A program made the position numbers and the translations under genes. DNA of 64,000 bases, taken from positions 231,039,654 to 231,103,653 of the forward strand of contig JARDYH010000001.1 in the NCBI GenBank assembly GCA_029215795.1, in the 5' to 3' direction. The first letter of the stretch is position 1, and each line of letters starts with the position of its first letter. This document shows, one piece after another, positions 55,501 through 64,000 of the stretch. The DNA is from Anniella stebbinsi. Taxonomy: Eukaryota > Chordata > Lepidosauria > Squamata > Anniellidae. The notes beneath the pieces were generated by a model. It was given only the letters and a program-made list of their open reading frames with translations, made no database searches and was not told the DNA's origin.

Positions 55501-57432
55501 AACTGTGAGAGACTCTCATTTGGCTCACGATCAGAGAAGTTAATAAGCCTGATAGACTGTGGTTCGGGGCACAAGGCCGCAATCTTGTTAAGAGGACTAT
55601 TCTAAATGAAATAAAAAGAAACTGCCCAGTGCCCAGAAATTGCCTGTAACCATATCTGGCCATTAACTCTCTCTGTCAATGATAACGCACCTTCTCTATC
55701 AAACTGTAAGAAAATAGCACAGATAAACATTTTTTCCCTAAAGGAAAGAAAAATGAGGCTGTTCGTAGTTGTGCAAATCTGCTTTTGCCTCATTTCAAAA
55801 CCACTGTGAAGATGAAAGTGTGACTTAAATGTCCATGCTTGATGTTACATGGGAGATTTATGAATGTTAGAAGAAAGGAAGGGGAAACACTGAAGAACAA
55901 ACCGTCTGGTGACTACAGAAAGAGAGCAAGGGTAGATTACAAAGCACTACTGATGGCATTAATATTACATGCAATGTAGGCAGTATATTTTTATGGCAGT
56001 TTGCTTTTCCTATTCTCCCTATATTAGAAGCTCATTTTGCCTGTTTGGAATGATTCTGGGACAGCCGGCTTGCCTACTCTGAACTAACGGCAAAGCCATA
56101 GGTTACCTTTAATATGCAGCATGCAGATTCGTCAGTGCTTTTTTTCTTACTCAAACGTAATCTCAGGAGACCCAGTTTGGTGGGGATTTAATCCTTTGCC
56201 TCCATTGTGGTTCCAAATCAGACCGGGCTCCCTGCACCTGCAAATTGCATAGGAAAAAAGCTTCCATTGTAGTGAATGGGGGCTTTTTTGCCATGGCAAG
56301 ATGCTGGTGTGGAAAACCAGATTGGGACCCCAGCAGGGGGAAAAGGTTCAAAGCTCCCTACTCCCCACATTAAGGTCCCAAGCCAGACATTTGAGTAAGA
56401 ATGGGTGGAAGCAGTGGCATAGCTGCATGCTACATATTGAAATGAAGTTTGGGTCTGAGAAAGTCGAAATGGATAATCATTTAATCCGGTTTTCACCCCA
56501 ATGTGTTTTCGTATGATCCAACAGTCCCTTTTTTTGAATGAGCATTTCTTGGCTTGTTTTGATTATTTCCCCCACGTGCAGACTACTGAGATGAAACACT
56601 AAATTTGTGCAACTGGGTAAAGCCTACAGAAACAAAAAGACAGAGCATGAGTTCCTAAAAAGCAGATCCATTCAGAAGGCATGAGTCCACAATCAAATTT
56701 GCAGATATTCTGTTCTTTGTAGAACAGGAGTGAGCAACTTGTGGTCCTTCGGAAGTTTGGGTCTACACCTCCCACTAGCCCCAGCTAATGGTGAGGGCTG
56801 TTGGGGTTGTAACTGTCCAGATGTTTTCACCTACAAGTTAACCACCCATGTTGCAGAAGAAGAATACACTACAATAAAGGGCCTGGTTCGGATAGAATGC
56901 TAAACCATAGCTTAGCACATGAATGAGCCTCAGGTTTGCACACCTCCCTATCCCCTTTTCTCCTCCAGCATGCCTCTGGTTCCTGTTTTTTATTTAACAG
57001 CAGTTTACTGTTACATTCCAAAAAAGATAAACCATAGTTTGTTTTAACTATGGTTTATTGAAACAAGCCATGATAAAACCATGTTTTACAATGCTGTCTT
57101 GATTAAATTAACCAGAATCAATGACCTAACACAAAATAAGTGTCCACATTACACAGTGTCTTCCCATTTTAGAAATCCATTTGTTTTCTACAAAAGCTAA
57201 CCTATTTATACATCTGCTGCTTCTACTCTTTGAATGTCAGCTGGTCTCCCCTTTCCATAGTCTTTGTGCAGGAATGGGGACTCGTATTATAATAAGCTGC
57301 TCCGTGAGTCTTACTTGAAGGATGAAGATAGACAATATCTTTCACTGTAAAGTCTCGGGCTCGAATTCCCTTCAGGCTATCCACGATCAAGCTAAGGAGC
57401 AGGAGCCAGGCCAGCATAGGCCAAGATTCCAT
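43463..57432 (-). CDS. LYPD6: LYPD6, GPI-anchored Ly6/uPAR-domain protein, four coding exons
   Basis: Exons 57432-57315, 52236-52138, 46347-46217 and 43624-43463 join in phases 1, 1 and 0 into 510 bases: 169 residues plus TAG (about 171 in human). In order: a signal peptide ([20 protein letters not shown]), the conserved stretch [14 protein letters not shown], and an LU three-finger domain from [17 protein letters not shown] to [11 protein letters not shown]. The C-terminal tail has two N-glycosylation sequons (NSS, NHT) and ends in a hydrophobic [13 protein letters not shown] that fits a GPI-attachment signal. LYPD6 enhances Wnt/beta-catenin signalling through LRP6 and binds nicotinic receptors. 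It is LYPD6 rather than LYPD6B because of [27 protein letters not shown] and the MMADHC neighbour. Where I recall mammalian G-N-S-I-S, this protein has G-Q-S-V-S. Confidence 0.96.
45085..45215. mobile_element. MITE-like fragment of the GTTGTAGTCC family
   Basis: Reads GGGGAACTTGCTGTCCTCC, GTCAGGGATGATGGGAGTTG and CAAAACATCTGGAAGGCCAC. Semi-palindromic, like the copies at 57752 and 63681. Confidence 0.6.
45291..45340. repeat. (TG)n(AG)n microsatellite
   Basis: A TG run is followed by an AG run. Together they make one of the longest dinucleotide tracts in the window. Confidence 0.97.
46217..46347 (-). CDS. LYPD6: LYPD6 third coding exon
   Basis: Follows acceptor TTTCTTGGTAG; G carried over plus CT makes Ala, then [18 protein letters not shown] and [16 protein letters not shown], ending IDLQHKGLK at donor GTAAAA. 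This exon encodes the middle finger of the LU domain. The EANGQSVSV segment is the fingertip, where the LRP6-binding NxI motif is expected. Confidence 0.95.
46847..47166. mobile_element. 320-bp fold-back element (dimeric hAT-like MITE), copy 2
   Basis: Flanked by the perfect 8-bp duplication AACTAGCC (46839-46846 and 47167-47174). It has the same length and arms as the copy at 41050. Its asymmetric centre GGCCCTGCCTTCTTTTGTAT then GGTCACTCTAGTATAGTG is the reverse complement of the centre of copy 1, so it is inserted in the opposite orientation. The left terminus is TAGGCTGACC and the right terminus GGTCAGCTTA. Confidence 0.9.
48258..48310. repeat. (TC)n(AC)n microsatellite
   Basis: A TC run with one TG interruption leads into an AC run ending ACGCACGCAC. 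Confidence 0.97.
48311..48385 (-). mobile_element. Possible third PLE terminal-repeat fragment with hammerhead-like relic
   Basis: The - strand reads ACATGAGAGTGGAAGCTG, AAACGTGTAGCACTAAATAT and TTTTGAAATTACTCTGT. The GAAACGTGT word plus the TTGAAATTACT..CTGT block parallels the 39064-39120 segment. The CTG of the CTGATGA core is not preserved. Confidence 0.4.
48740..49385 (+). mobile_element. L2-type LINE 3' end, split by an L1 insertion
   Basis: CCGGCACCTCCTGAAAACAA (48757 on) matches the L2 tail at 15900 (GGCACCTCCTGAAAACATC). The match resumes at about 49268 with CTTTTACTGCTTATACC, GCTCTGGAATCTG and GAGCGGTATATAAATATTG, and ends in an ACAACAACAACAACAAT tail. The interruption is the L1 copy at 48865-49256. 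Confidence 0.7.
48865..49256 (-). mobile_element. 5'-truncated L1-type LINE insertion with target duplication
   Basis: The - strand decodes [11 protein letters not shown] and then [20 protein letters not shown], like the C-terminus of L1 ORF2 ('ARRLIA..WK....P....W'). AATAAA lies near the 3' end. The 11-bp direct repeat AATTTGCTTTT flanks it at 48854-48864 and 49257-49267. No long poly(A) remains. Confidence 0.75.
49705..51490 (-). mobile_element. CR1 LINE, long 3' part of ORF2 and 3' end
   Basis: On the - strand the order is [17 protein letters not shown] and [18 protein letters not shown] (fingers), ESIIKDKI and [19 protein letters not shown]. After a gap with a frameshift come [29 protein letters not shown] (catalytic DD) and [18 protein letters not shown]. 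Then [18 protein letters not shown] and [14 protein letters not shown] follow. It ends at the ACATAAGAAG tail at 49700. Nearly 1.8 kb, 5'-truncated, and interrupted by stops and frameshifts. It is the best-preserved LINE in the window. Confidence 0.93.
52138..52236 (-). CDS. LYPD6: LYPD6 second coding exon
   Basis: 99 bases between acceptor ATATGTCAG and donor GTAAGC, phase 1 at both ends. Encodes (T)[18 protein letters not shown], then [14 protein letters not shown]. It contains the first LU-domain cysteines. It lies within a frame too short to stand out alone. Confidence 0.95.
52307..52334. repeat. (AC)n microsatellite
   Basis: About 14 AC units just upstream (in gene sense) of the LYPD6 second coding exon. 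Confidence 0.97.
52483..52516. repeat. (ATT)n microsatellite
   Basis: About eleven ATT units. Confidence 0.97.
53564..53605. repeat. (CAA)n microsatellite
   Basis: CAA units with one AAAC-type interruption. The polyglutamine-like open frame over it is an artefact. Confidence 0.97.
53945..54235 (+). mobile_element. MIR/CORE-like SINE interrupted by a CR1 tail
   Basis: The left part reads GGAAACCCAAAGTTCAATTC, TCAGTTCAGCC, then AAACTCACTGGGAAGC (box B and core-like). After the CR1 piece at 54013-54130 the SINE resumes with ATATGGGGATAATACTGCC, then GTTATTGTAAGGATTACAAA and AAGCACTATGG. That order is the MIR-type SINE body. Confidence 0.65.
54013..54130 (-). mobile_element. CR1 3' tail inserted in a SINE
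   Basis: CATAAGAACAGAAAAGAGCC, then ATGCTGGATCAAACTAAAAG and CATCTAGTCCAACATTCTC. It is the same terminal sequence as the copies at 28158 and 49705. Confidence 0.75.
54512..54740 (-). mobile_element. CR1 3' fragment
   Basis: Starts GTAAGAACAGCTGTGCTGG and continues GGCCCATCTAACCAGTATTT. Later GGGCATCCATGATAGCTTTA corresponds to the 'AGTAGCCATTGATAGCC' part of other CR1 copies. Confidence 0.7.
56880..57105. mobile_element. Decayed hAT-like MITE (GGGCCTG family)
   Basis: Begins GGGCCTGGTTCGGATAGAAT, then GCTAAACCATAGC. The far end reads CCATGTTTTACAATGCTGTC, a weak inverted match to the start. An internal AAACCATAGTTTGTTTTAAC then TATGGTTTATTG forms a palindrome. Related to 27290-27546. Confidence 0.5.
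57315..57432 (-). CDS. LYPD6: LYPD6 first coding exon (start codon)
   Basis: ATG at 57432-57430 opens a signal peptide (Leu-rich core [14 protein letters not shown]). [16 protein letters not shown] follows, and a phase 1 donor GTAAGA. This ATG is chosen because it gives the expected signal peptide and family length. Confidence 0.95.
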
Positions 57433-57504
57433 TGCAGAGGGGGAGCCTCAAACATGCGGATTTCTTGGGAAAATTTTCTCCTTGTATTCAGAAGATCTAT
57501 GCAC
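57433..57504 (-). other. LYPD6 5' UTR part of the first coding exon
   Basis: A splice acceptor TGTCCTTTTAG lies just upstream of GTGCATAG at 57504 on the - strand. The start-codon exon is therefore not the first exon, and the promoter and untranslated exon(s) lie beyond 57504, possibly outside the window. Confidence 0.65.
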
Positions 57505-60084
57505 CTAAAAGGACATAGAGAAAAATGAAAAAGGCATGTAAACACAACAGCTCAATTCCATATCTGCACATTATTGAAAGAGAAACCAGACAAGTATCAC
57601 CGATGGCAGAGTCTAAAGGCCTTCGGATCTGTTCCTTATCTTATAGTCCAAACTTGATTGCCAAGTCAGAGCAGATCAATATGGTCTGACTTCTTTGTTA
57701 ACAAAGCAGAAGCATATTCTTTCCAAGATCCAATGCTTCACATCTATTAGAGCAGGCTTGGAAAATCTATGGCCTGACAGATGTTGCTGGACCACAACTT
57801 CCATCATCCCTGACCCCTAGCTATGTTGTCTGGGACTGATAGGAGTTGGGAACAACAACATCTGGAGCGCCACAGGTTCCTCCCCCCTGTGTTAAACAAT
57901 CTTGGGTAGTAAAGCTAGAAAAAGCCTTTGCCTGGGATCACTGCTGGAACTGATGCAACACTGAACTGATTCAAGGCCACTATATATGATGCTTTCCCAA
58001 GGCACACCTAGACTGCGGAGGGCTATTTTACAATATACAAGTTGTCACTGGTAGCATTTCTCAAGGTGTGTACATCTAGTATATACAGTGCCCCCCTCCC
58101 CTGCATACATGTGTACACCAAATGAAGGGAAATTTCATGTACGAAGCATTCTTTATTTCAAGATAAATACAAGGCTTAATTGGATTTCTATCAAATTGGT
58201 GCATTTTTATCTCACGGGCATTAAAACAAGAACACAGAGTATCTGATCAGTACAACTGCTTCTATTCTGTCCACCGAAGTTATAAAACTATCCACCACAA
58301 TGTTCAAAGTAAAAGCCTCAGTCAGGACTCAGGACTGGAGCCAAAATTGTGACTCTGGGAAAACAGCAAAGAGATGTAAGCCTAGAACACTTGGGAAAAG
58401 TTCGCATGACCTTTTGTTTATTAAGCAGGGTCCTGAAGTCCACCGAGAGCTATTGTCTTAAAAATACTGGCTACCTTTTTTTTTTTAATCAAGAGAGATT
58501 ATTATTGAGCAATTGCCAATGAAAGTCAAGAAAGAAGATTAAATACTGTGTTCTTGTTAACAGTCTATAGCCTTAGCCACAGTCTACAGGCTTAGCCACA
58601 CCAAAACCTGTGCTTTTTGTCACAATGCTCAGTATTTTTTAACCACTAGGAGTCACTTTTTTACACCAAGATTTGTATCCCTGATCACAGATATGCTTTC
58701 TCAAGCAATCTCTCACTAGCAAATCCCATCAAGAGTTAAAACATCTTTTCTCCAGAAGTGGTTTACGAGAAATCCTAATTAAGCAACACACTTGGCTCCG
58801 ATTCGTATGTGACAGCGGAGAACTGCTCAAGAGTGAAACCATACAGATGCTTTCTCTATGCAGCATGTAACAGGACATGGCATGATCACATGACAAATAT
58901 TGCAGCGTGAACTAGCCCTTCATATACTTTTGCAGGAGTTAATTACTGGTAATGAAGTGGGACTAGGTTGTCTGAAGAGGTGCCACACAAGCGATGGCCC
59001 CTTGCTGTGTCCACTGGCTGGACAAGGGGTTGGTTTTTGTTTTTGAAAACAAGCTTGTCCAACAAGCGGTGGATATACACACAATGGGCCAAATATTCTG
59101 GTGCAGAAATTGTTATTTAGAACCTCTGGAGCAGCCAGTTTTAATTGCCTTTGCAATGGCTTTCCATCCTTGTTTGTACTCCTGAAAAAAGACACAGGAG
59201 TAGCCCTCTAAATCACCCCAACCAAACCGAGTGCTGAAAGTGAGGAGAGACACATAGGAAGCAATGTTCAGAAGCCATATAAAGTTGGGAGTCACGAAGC
59301 TGAACCACATTAAAATACTCCTGTAGAGGTGAAGTAAATATTAATTTTTGTGAACTGCCCAGAGCTTCAGCTATTGGGCAGTATAGAAATGAAATGAAAT
59401 AGATACATAAAATGCACATTCTTGTCTATTAAAATCTACAAAAGAAAACACAATGATCATGTGTGTAATGACCTCAAGTCCCTTTGTCGAGTTATGTTTT
59501 TCTAAATAAGAACTAGAACAACTTCCATATTGTTGTTACATATTCTTGTCATACATTCTTCAGAAGAAACAAAAAAACAAAAGATTAGTGGAAGATATAC
59601 ATACTTTCCACATGCTATATGTACATTGGCCTAATTACTCCAATTTACCCTTCCCTGCAAAATATGACACATTTATTATTCTGATCGGTTGGGATACCAT
59701 CACTGTATGCACTGCCTGAAATAATGTTTAGACAATAAAAATGAACGACTAGACTCTAAATTATCATCCTTGAGCACTCATTTCAATAATGAAATTCCCT
59801 TACCACTCCTACCATTTCTCAGCACTGCACATTCCTCAAATACATATTCAAGAGAGGGAAACAATGGTAGGTGTATTTCCCCCCCCACACACACACACAC
59901 ACAATTTTTAAAGCAACCTACTCATTATTACCACATTTAGTGTTCCTCCAATATCAAAGTGGCTCTCCGACAGTTTTTTCTGGGGCCATTTAAGGTTTTA
60001 ATTGTAGTCTACATCTACAGACTCTTGCATTTTGAATCTGAGAATACAGATGAGATTGCGTATTACTGCGTATTACGCAGTTTT
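57505..60084 (-). other. Upstream (likely 5' UTR) intron of LYPD6, part 1
   Basis: Contains a MITE fragment at 57752-57885 (ATGTTGCTGGACCACAAC, then AACAACAACATCTGGAGCGC). A LINE/SINE tail lies at 59325-59405 (TGTGAACTGCCCAGAGCTTC, then GGGCAGTATAGAAATG). No gene is recognised. Confidence 0.6.
57752..57885. mobile_element. MITE of the GTTGTAGTCC family
   Basis: Inverted-repeat ends: CTATGGCCTGACAGATGTTG on the left, and CAACATCTGGAGCGCCACAG on the right. The centre reads CATCATCCCTGACCCCTAGC and then GGGACTGATAGGAGTTGGG. Confidence 0.65.
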
Positions 60085-60600
60085 GTCATTTTTTATTTTT
60101 AAGTATTTATTTTGTTATTTGTGGTTACAATATCAAGTGTTGCATTTTCAATTTTATATTATACATCTAAATAGACATTTCGTGACCGTCCAGAACAGAA
60201 CAGAATTACAAATTTCATTTTACAACTATCTATTTAGAGATTGGAAAATAATTATCCGGCATCGCCAATCTTCTATCTACTCCAAATATCTATATATGGT
60301 AAGGGGGGGGGCATTCTCCCCCTTTCCTCTTTGTTCATGAAATCAATAAATTTGCCCCAGATTTTCGTGAATGTCTCTTCCCTTAATTGTCCTTGCACTT
60401 TCCTCACTTTCTCTGTCCCTTTGGTACCAGTTTTTTACATGAAGCCCTTTGCCATCTTTCCAGTGCTTGGCAACCAGCCATCTAGCCGCCCATAATAGAT
60501 GGCTGATTATACCCTTATCAGAAAGTTTGCATTCCAATCTTTTATATAAGTTTAATAGTGCTAGGTAAGGATTTGGATGTACCCATTGTCCAGTTATTAA
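60085..60600 (-). mobile_element. L1-type LINE 3' fragment (ORF2 C-terminus)
   Basis: The - strand open frame 60537-60343 reads LWAARWLVAKHWKDGKGLH, VKNWYQRDRESEESA. This is the 'ARxLIAKxWK...P....W' C-terminal pattern of L1 ORF2. 3' UTR-like AT-rich sequence continues to about 60085. A poorly matched repeat GCAGTTTTGTCATT (left) / GCAGTTCTGCCATA (60648 on) may be an old target duplication. Confidence 0.75.
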
Positions 60601-60646
60601 ACTGATCCAGGAGTCTCCAGAAGTCTCCAGGAGATCAGTTTAATAA
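60594..60646. repeat. Perfect 14-bp inverted repeat (hairpin)
   Basis: TTATTAAACTGATC at 60594-60607 pairs exactly with GATCAGTTTAATAA at 60633-60646. They enclose 25 bases that hold two near-identical AGTCTCCAG words. It sits at the 5' edge of the L1 fragment. Confidence 0.85.
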
Positions 60647-61399
60647 TGCAGTTCTGCCATAACTATGTTCACCCCTCAAAAAGCACACTTCAACAGTAAC
60701 CTTTTCACACCTCACATCCCATATTCACTGAAAGACACAATGTGTCCTCTCTGGTGGTCCCCACATTGCCATCCCAACTGGACAGGGTTTCCCAGTCATG
60801 TGGAGGATAAGCAGCATTAGCTCACACAATCCCACTCCCTCATCACCCATTCATGAAGTGTGGAGGGGGGTGGGTGGGCGTTCAGAAGAGGGCTAGTATG
60901 ACAGCTTGATACACAACATGGTAGCTTGAACAGTTGTTCTCTCACCCAGCCTGCCAGGTGAGATCGGCTGTTCTGGGAGTTTAACAAGCAGATCTCTAGC
61001 AGCTTCTTAACTACTGGCAGTAATCCCATCCTTCTCCCTGCTCATCAGTAAAAGGTAACCATAAATGGTGTTCTTTATCCTTAGTAGCCCATCCTCCCAA
61101 ACCTTTTCTGTTGGCTCCATCCACACCTTGACATTAGAAAGAGCTGGTTTTAGTACTGTTGACTTCTCTTTCTAAGCAACAGAATTTGTACAATCCAGGA
61201 GAGGGAGGGGTGAACACACTATAAAGAATGTTACAAATAGGATGTACATCCTACTTTTCTTAAAGGTTTAAAATCCAAACACACAAATCAAATTTCAATT
61301 CAGCAGGAACTAAGAAATGCAAAGCAGTCGCGACAGAAATCATGGTGCACTGCAAGACAGAAACGCCACATCAGTCATGCCTAACATGCCACTCTATAA

Positions 61400-61746
61400 G
61401 ACGAGTAGGCAACATGGAACCTGTGGGCGTTAGTGTGCCTTCAGACACCTTTCTTGATGTCTGCCAAGTTTTCCTACTTCTCCAGCTTTTTTGTTGTTTT
61501 AAAGTTTCTTACTGGCAGCTGGGATCACTTCAAAGCAAAGTGAGGACCTTCCTCCACTCCCATCTTCTTCTCCAATGAATGCCTCGGGGCCACATGTGAG
61601 GTTCAGAGACATTTTTAGGAATTGAAGATGGCAGGTGGGTGCAGCCCGATGTTTTCATCAGCAATGCACCCATTTTCTGGTGTTGCCCAGAACAGTTTCT
61701 CAAATTCGCAAATGTGCCCATGAGCCCAAAAAGATTGCCTACCCCT
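61400..61746. mobile_element. Decayed hAT/Charlie-like MITE
   Basis: The right end GATTGCCTACCCCTG is the reverse complement of a CAGGGGTAGGCAATC terminus typical of Charlie-type hATs. The left end (CGAGTAGGCAACATGGAACC) is an eroded match. No clear 8-bp duplication. Confidence 0.5.
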
Positions 61747-61752
61747 GCAAAT

Positions 61753-61767
61753 TGGGGGGGGGGGGGG
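61753..61767. repeat. Poly-G run
   Basis: About 14 consecutive G. Its length is likely unreliable in assembly. Confidence 0.9.
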
Positions 61768-62079
61768 CTGCCATCAAAAGATGTAGATGTAGATGTAAGT
61801 ATACTAGGGACACAATAAACAGAGGGAAAATATGTTTCCAGATTTCAAAGTCTGCCCTGCCACGGTAAAAATTGCTGGGGTGTCCTGTATTTTACACAGC
61901 AGGAAAACACAGAGCGGTATTATTTAGTGATTCCTTCATTCCAATTTATAAACCACCCTAACCATTGTTCCCTGGGTGGCATACAAGCTAAAACAGTGAC
62001 AAAAAAGCATGGTGTATATAGGAACAATTATTTCTATGAACAAAAGTTACAGGTAGAAAGACGCACAAGTACAAGGTCC

Positions 62080-62368
62080 CCTCTACAAGAATTCGGTTTG
62101 ACGCCTGGTTCTACGATTATGCGCGTCTTCTCGCAATCGCTTTTACGCCTAAATCCTGTAAATTGGCTGACATGCGGAGAATCGCTTGTTTACATGGTCA
62201 AAATGCGCTTTAACGGCCGCGGAGAGAAAAAAGTCGCTATTTAACGCGCATTTAATAATGCGCATAATTGGAGAGAAAACGCGCCTCAACTCCCGATTTG
62301 AACTCCGCTCTTGTAGAGATAAACATTTTAATGCGCCTTGAAAGAGCTTTAAATCGCTCTTGTAGAGG
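62080..62368. mobile_element. CpG-rich MITE with CCTCTACAAGA termini
   Basis: CCTCTACAAGA at 62080-62090 is the exact inverse of TCTTGTAGAGG at 62358-62368. An extra inner copy of TCTTGTAGAG lies at 62309-62318. The interior is dense in CpG (GCGCGTCTTCTCGCAATCGC, TTTAACGGCCGCGG, AACGCGCATTTAATAATGCG) in an otherwise CpG-poor region. No coding capacity; superfamily unknown. Confidence 0.7.
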
Positions 62369-63421
62369 CACAATAACCATATATGTTATTGCAGAAGTTA
62401 ATTCTAATAATGCAATTGGTCCAGGTTCAATGAGGCAGGCACAATCCAATGTAAAACATTAGTCCATTTTGTGTCATCTCTGCCCACTGAGCTGGTGTTT
62501 TTGTGTCAGAACTGGGTTTCTATTCCCCAGAGTAAACAAGAAAAACGGATATAACCAGCAACTTGCCACCAAGCCCTTCTTTACAGCTGTGCTGTAAAAG
62601 CTCATGAGTGTTTACAGCCAGGAACTGGAGATAAAAGGCAGATCAAAAGAGCAAGCTGCAAAATCTCAAGGGAGAGGAGAGGGAGCAATAAATACACTAA
62701 AACTGCCCTAAAGGCAGAGCTATTCTAACATACTGTATGCATATTACCACCAAGTCCTGAAGCCTAGCAGACAAGACATCTGGGTCTTAGTCACAGCTGC
62801 TATCATAGTGGAAGTACATTTACATACTTAACCATGGAGGGTTATCTATTTGCAATTCATATTTGCAAGCTCATTCCTTTTATGAAGTAAATAAAGCAAG
62901 AACCGGAGGAGAGAAATGAAACAAGGGGTTACCAGACTCCAGTGCTTCATTCTATGCGATTCTGATATTTTGTTCTAATAAAGTGTCGCCAGAAAGTGCA
63001 TGATTTCTTATGTAGTGCCGGGAGGTCAGAAAACAACCCCAGCAAAACAAAAATAAATACATAACCAGTGCTTTAATAATAATGTGCATTGAAGCAATAT
63101 TCTACCTAAAAGAGGGGAGGATAGAGAAGAGAAAACTGGTGTGGACAGTCTGTTCCAGCCTAAAGGAGCTGCCACCCTCTCCAGATCAACTCAAAATTGA
63201 AGTCACCCATTAATTAGAATTCTAAAACCTCTGACTGTGGTTTAAAAGGATTCACAGCTCAGCCAATAATTAGACTGAAGGAAGAGGTAGATCCTCCCAA
63301 ATGGGGTGTTTACATTTTTCTATTTGTAAAAACTAACAAACACAAACCCAAACCAAACAGCCTGTTCTCTGCAACTCCTGCCCCCCTCTACCAATTAACT
63401 TCGCATTCCCTATCCTGTGTT
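62369..63421. other. Upstream intron of LYPD6 or flank, no gene seen
   Basis: Unique-looking AT-rich sequence without recognised exon, promoter island or repeat. Confidence 0.55.
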
Positions 63422-63662
63422 TTCATTCATTCATTCATTACATTTATACCCCACCTTTTTCCTCCAAGGAACCCAAGGTGGCGTACATAATCCTCCTCCT
63501 CTCCATTTTTTTTTATCCTCACAACAACCCTGTGAGGTAGGTTGGGCTGAGAGTCTGTGACTGGCCCAAAGTCACCCAGTGAGATTCCGTGGCTGAGTGG
63601 GGACTAGAACCCGGATCTCCCGACTCCCAGTCCAACACTTTAGCCACTATACCACACTGGCT
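63422..63662 (-). mobile_element. tRNA-derived MIR/CORE-like SINE, nearly full length
   Basis: On the - strand: AGCCAGTGTGGTATAGTGGC then TAAAGTG (box A-like), and CGGGTTCTAGTCCCC (box B-like). GTGACTTTGGGCCAGTCACA is the CORE, then CTCACAGGGTTGTTGTGAGG, and a tail with GGTATAAATGTAATGAATG repeats. The tRNA-like head is part of the SINE, not a functional tRNA gene. Confidence 0.85.
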
Positions 63663-63680
63663 ACCAAACAACAGTCATTA

Positions 63681-63861
63681 CCTTCCCCAACCTGGGTGCC
63701 CTCCAGATGTGTTGAAGTACAATTCCCATCATTCTCAGCCAGCATTATAAACCACATTCAAGCACTGGTTATGTACTTAGGTTTGCTCTGCATGACCATT
63801 CTGGTTGAGGATGTTGGGAATTGCGCCCCAACATAACTGGAGGGCATCAGGTTGGGGAAGG
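63681..63861. mobile_element. MITE of the GTTGTAGTCC family with clear ends
   Basis: The termini CCTTCCCCAAC (63681-63691) and GTTGGGGAAGG (63851-63861) are exact inverted repeats, each followed inward by CTGGGTGCCCTCCAG-like sequence. It is the best-defined copy of this family in the window. No obvious target duplication. Confidence 0.7.
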
Positions 63862-64000
63862 TTGCCCAATGTAGTTCTCCTCCTGGATTTTGGTGAGCTT
63901 TCTGGATAAGATTTCTCCCATCATCTCTTCATCCTTATCTTAGCTAACCTTTTACGAACGTAATTTTTATTTTTAACTTTTCTTCCAATTAACGGAGCAG

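Larger units (their letters stand above)
52237..57314 (-). other. LYPD6 intron 1 of the coding region
   Basis: About 5.1 kb. Holds AC, ATT and CAA microsatellites (52307-52334, 52483-52516, 53564-53605), a SINE split by a CR1 tail (53945-54235), another CR1 tail (54512-54740) and MITE fragments near 56733 and 56880. 54741-56730 shows only (TG)n at 55093-55110 and TTTA repeats at 55443. Open frames here, such as 53011-53241, are unsupported. Confidence 0.85.

Noticed and set aside
43463..57432. Alternative identity LYPD6B or a secreted three-finger protein
   Set aside because: The [11 protein letters not shown] and [14 protein letters not shown] blocks, the GPI signal and the MMADHC neighbour fit LYPD6 better than LYPD6B or secreted LU proteins.
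60594..60646. Rho-independent terminator
   Set aside because: The perfect hairpin resembles one, but this is a vertebrate genome and it marks a retroelement boundary.
63570..63662. tRNA gene suggested by box A and box B
   Set aside because: It is the tRNA-like head of a SINE: the acceptor stem is not formed and the CORE and tail sequence follow directly.

Overview
This is vertebrate genomic DNA, most likely from a squamate reptile (lizard or snake). It is AT-rich, has spliced genes with long introns, and is full of interspersed repeats: CR1, L2, L1 and Penelope-like retroelements, tRNA-derived MIR/CORE-type SINEs, and non-autonomous hAT-like DNA transposons with 8-bp target-site duplications. 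The repeat mix and the recurring 'CCATTGA..CAATGGG' type repeat suggest a squamate. That is inference; no database search was run. There is no bacterial gene, operon, CRISPR array, rRNA or stand-alone tRNA.

Two protein-coding genes are supported. MMADHC (cobalamin trafficking, CblD) occupies positions 1-7488 on the + strand as six coding exons. The window cuts into its first coding exon, losing about ten codons. LYPD6 (GPI-anchored Ly6/uPAR-domain protein, Wnt co-receptor enhancer) lies on the - strand between 57504 and about 43065. Its four coding exons join into an intact 169-residue protein. The genes converge, as in the human MMADHC/LYPD6 neighbourhood, with about 36 kb between their stop codons. 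Every exon junction was checked for GT/AG signals and phase, and no frameshift or premature stop was found.

Layout: 1-7.7 kb MMADHC exons, introns and 3' end; 7.7-43 kb gene-free intergenic DNA with transposon remnants; 43-57.5 kb LYPD6; 57.5-64 kb upstream of the first coding LYPD6 exon, probably its 5' intron, with more repeats.

The notable biology is in the mobile DNA. (1) At 35.9-39.1 kb there is a Penelope-like element remnant with two inverted terminal copies. One carries a nearly complete type I hammerhead ribozyme motif. (2) A 1927-bp GC-rich hAT-like element (36514-38440), with a perfect 8-bp target duplication, sits inside it. It contains about five ~240-bp units, each a large palindrome, and many consensus 5' splice-donor words on both strands. 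(3) Two 320-bp fold-back elements (41.05 and 46.85 kb) are opposite-orientation copies of the same head-to-head dimer of a smaller MITE, each with its own perfect 8-bp duplication. (4) LYPD6 here appears to have Q-S-V where the mammalian middle-finger NxI (LRP6-binding) motif is expected. (5) A CpG-dense MITE lies at 62.1-62.4 kb.
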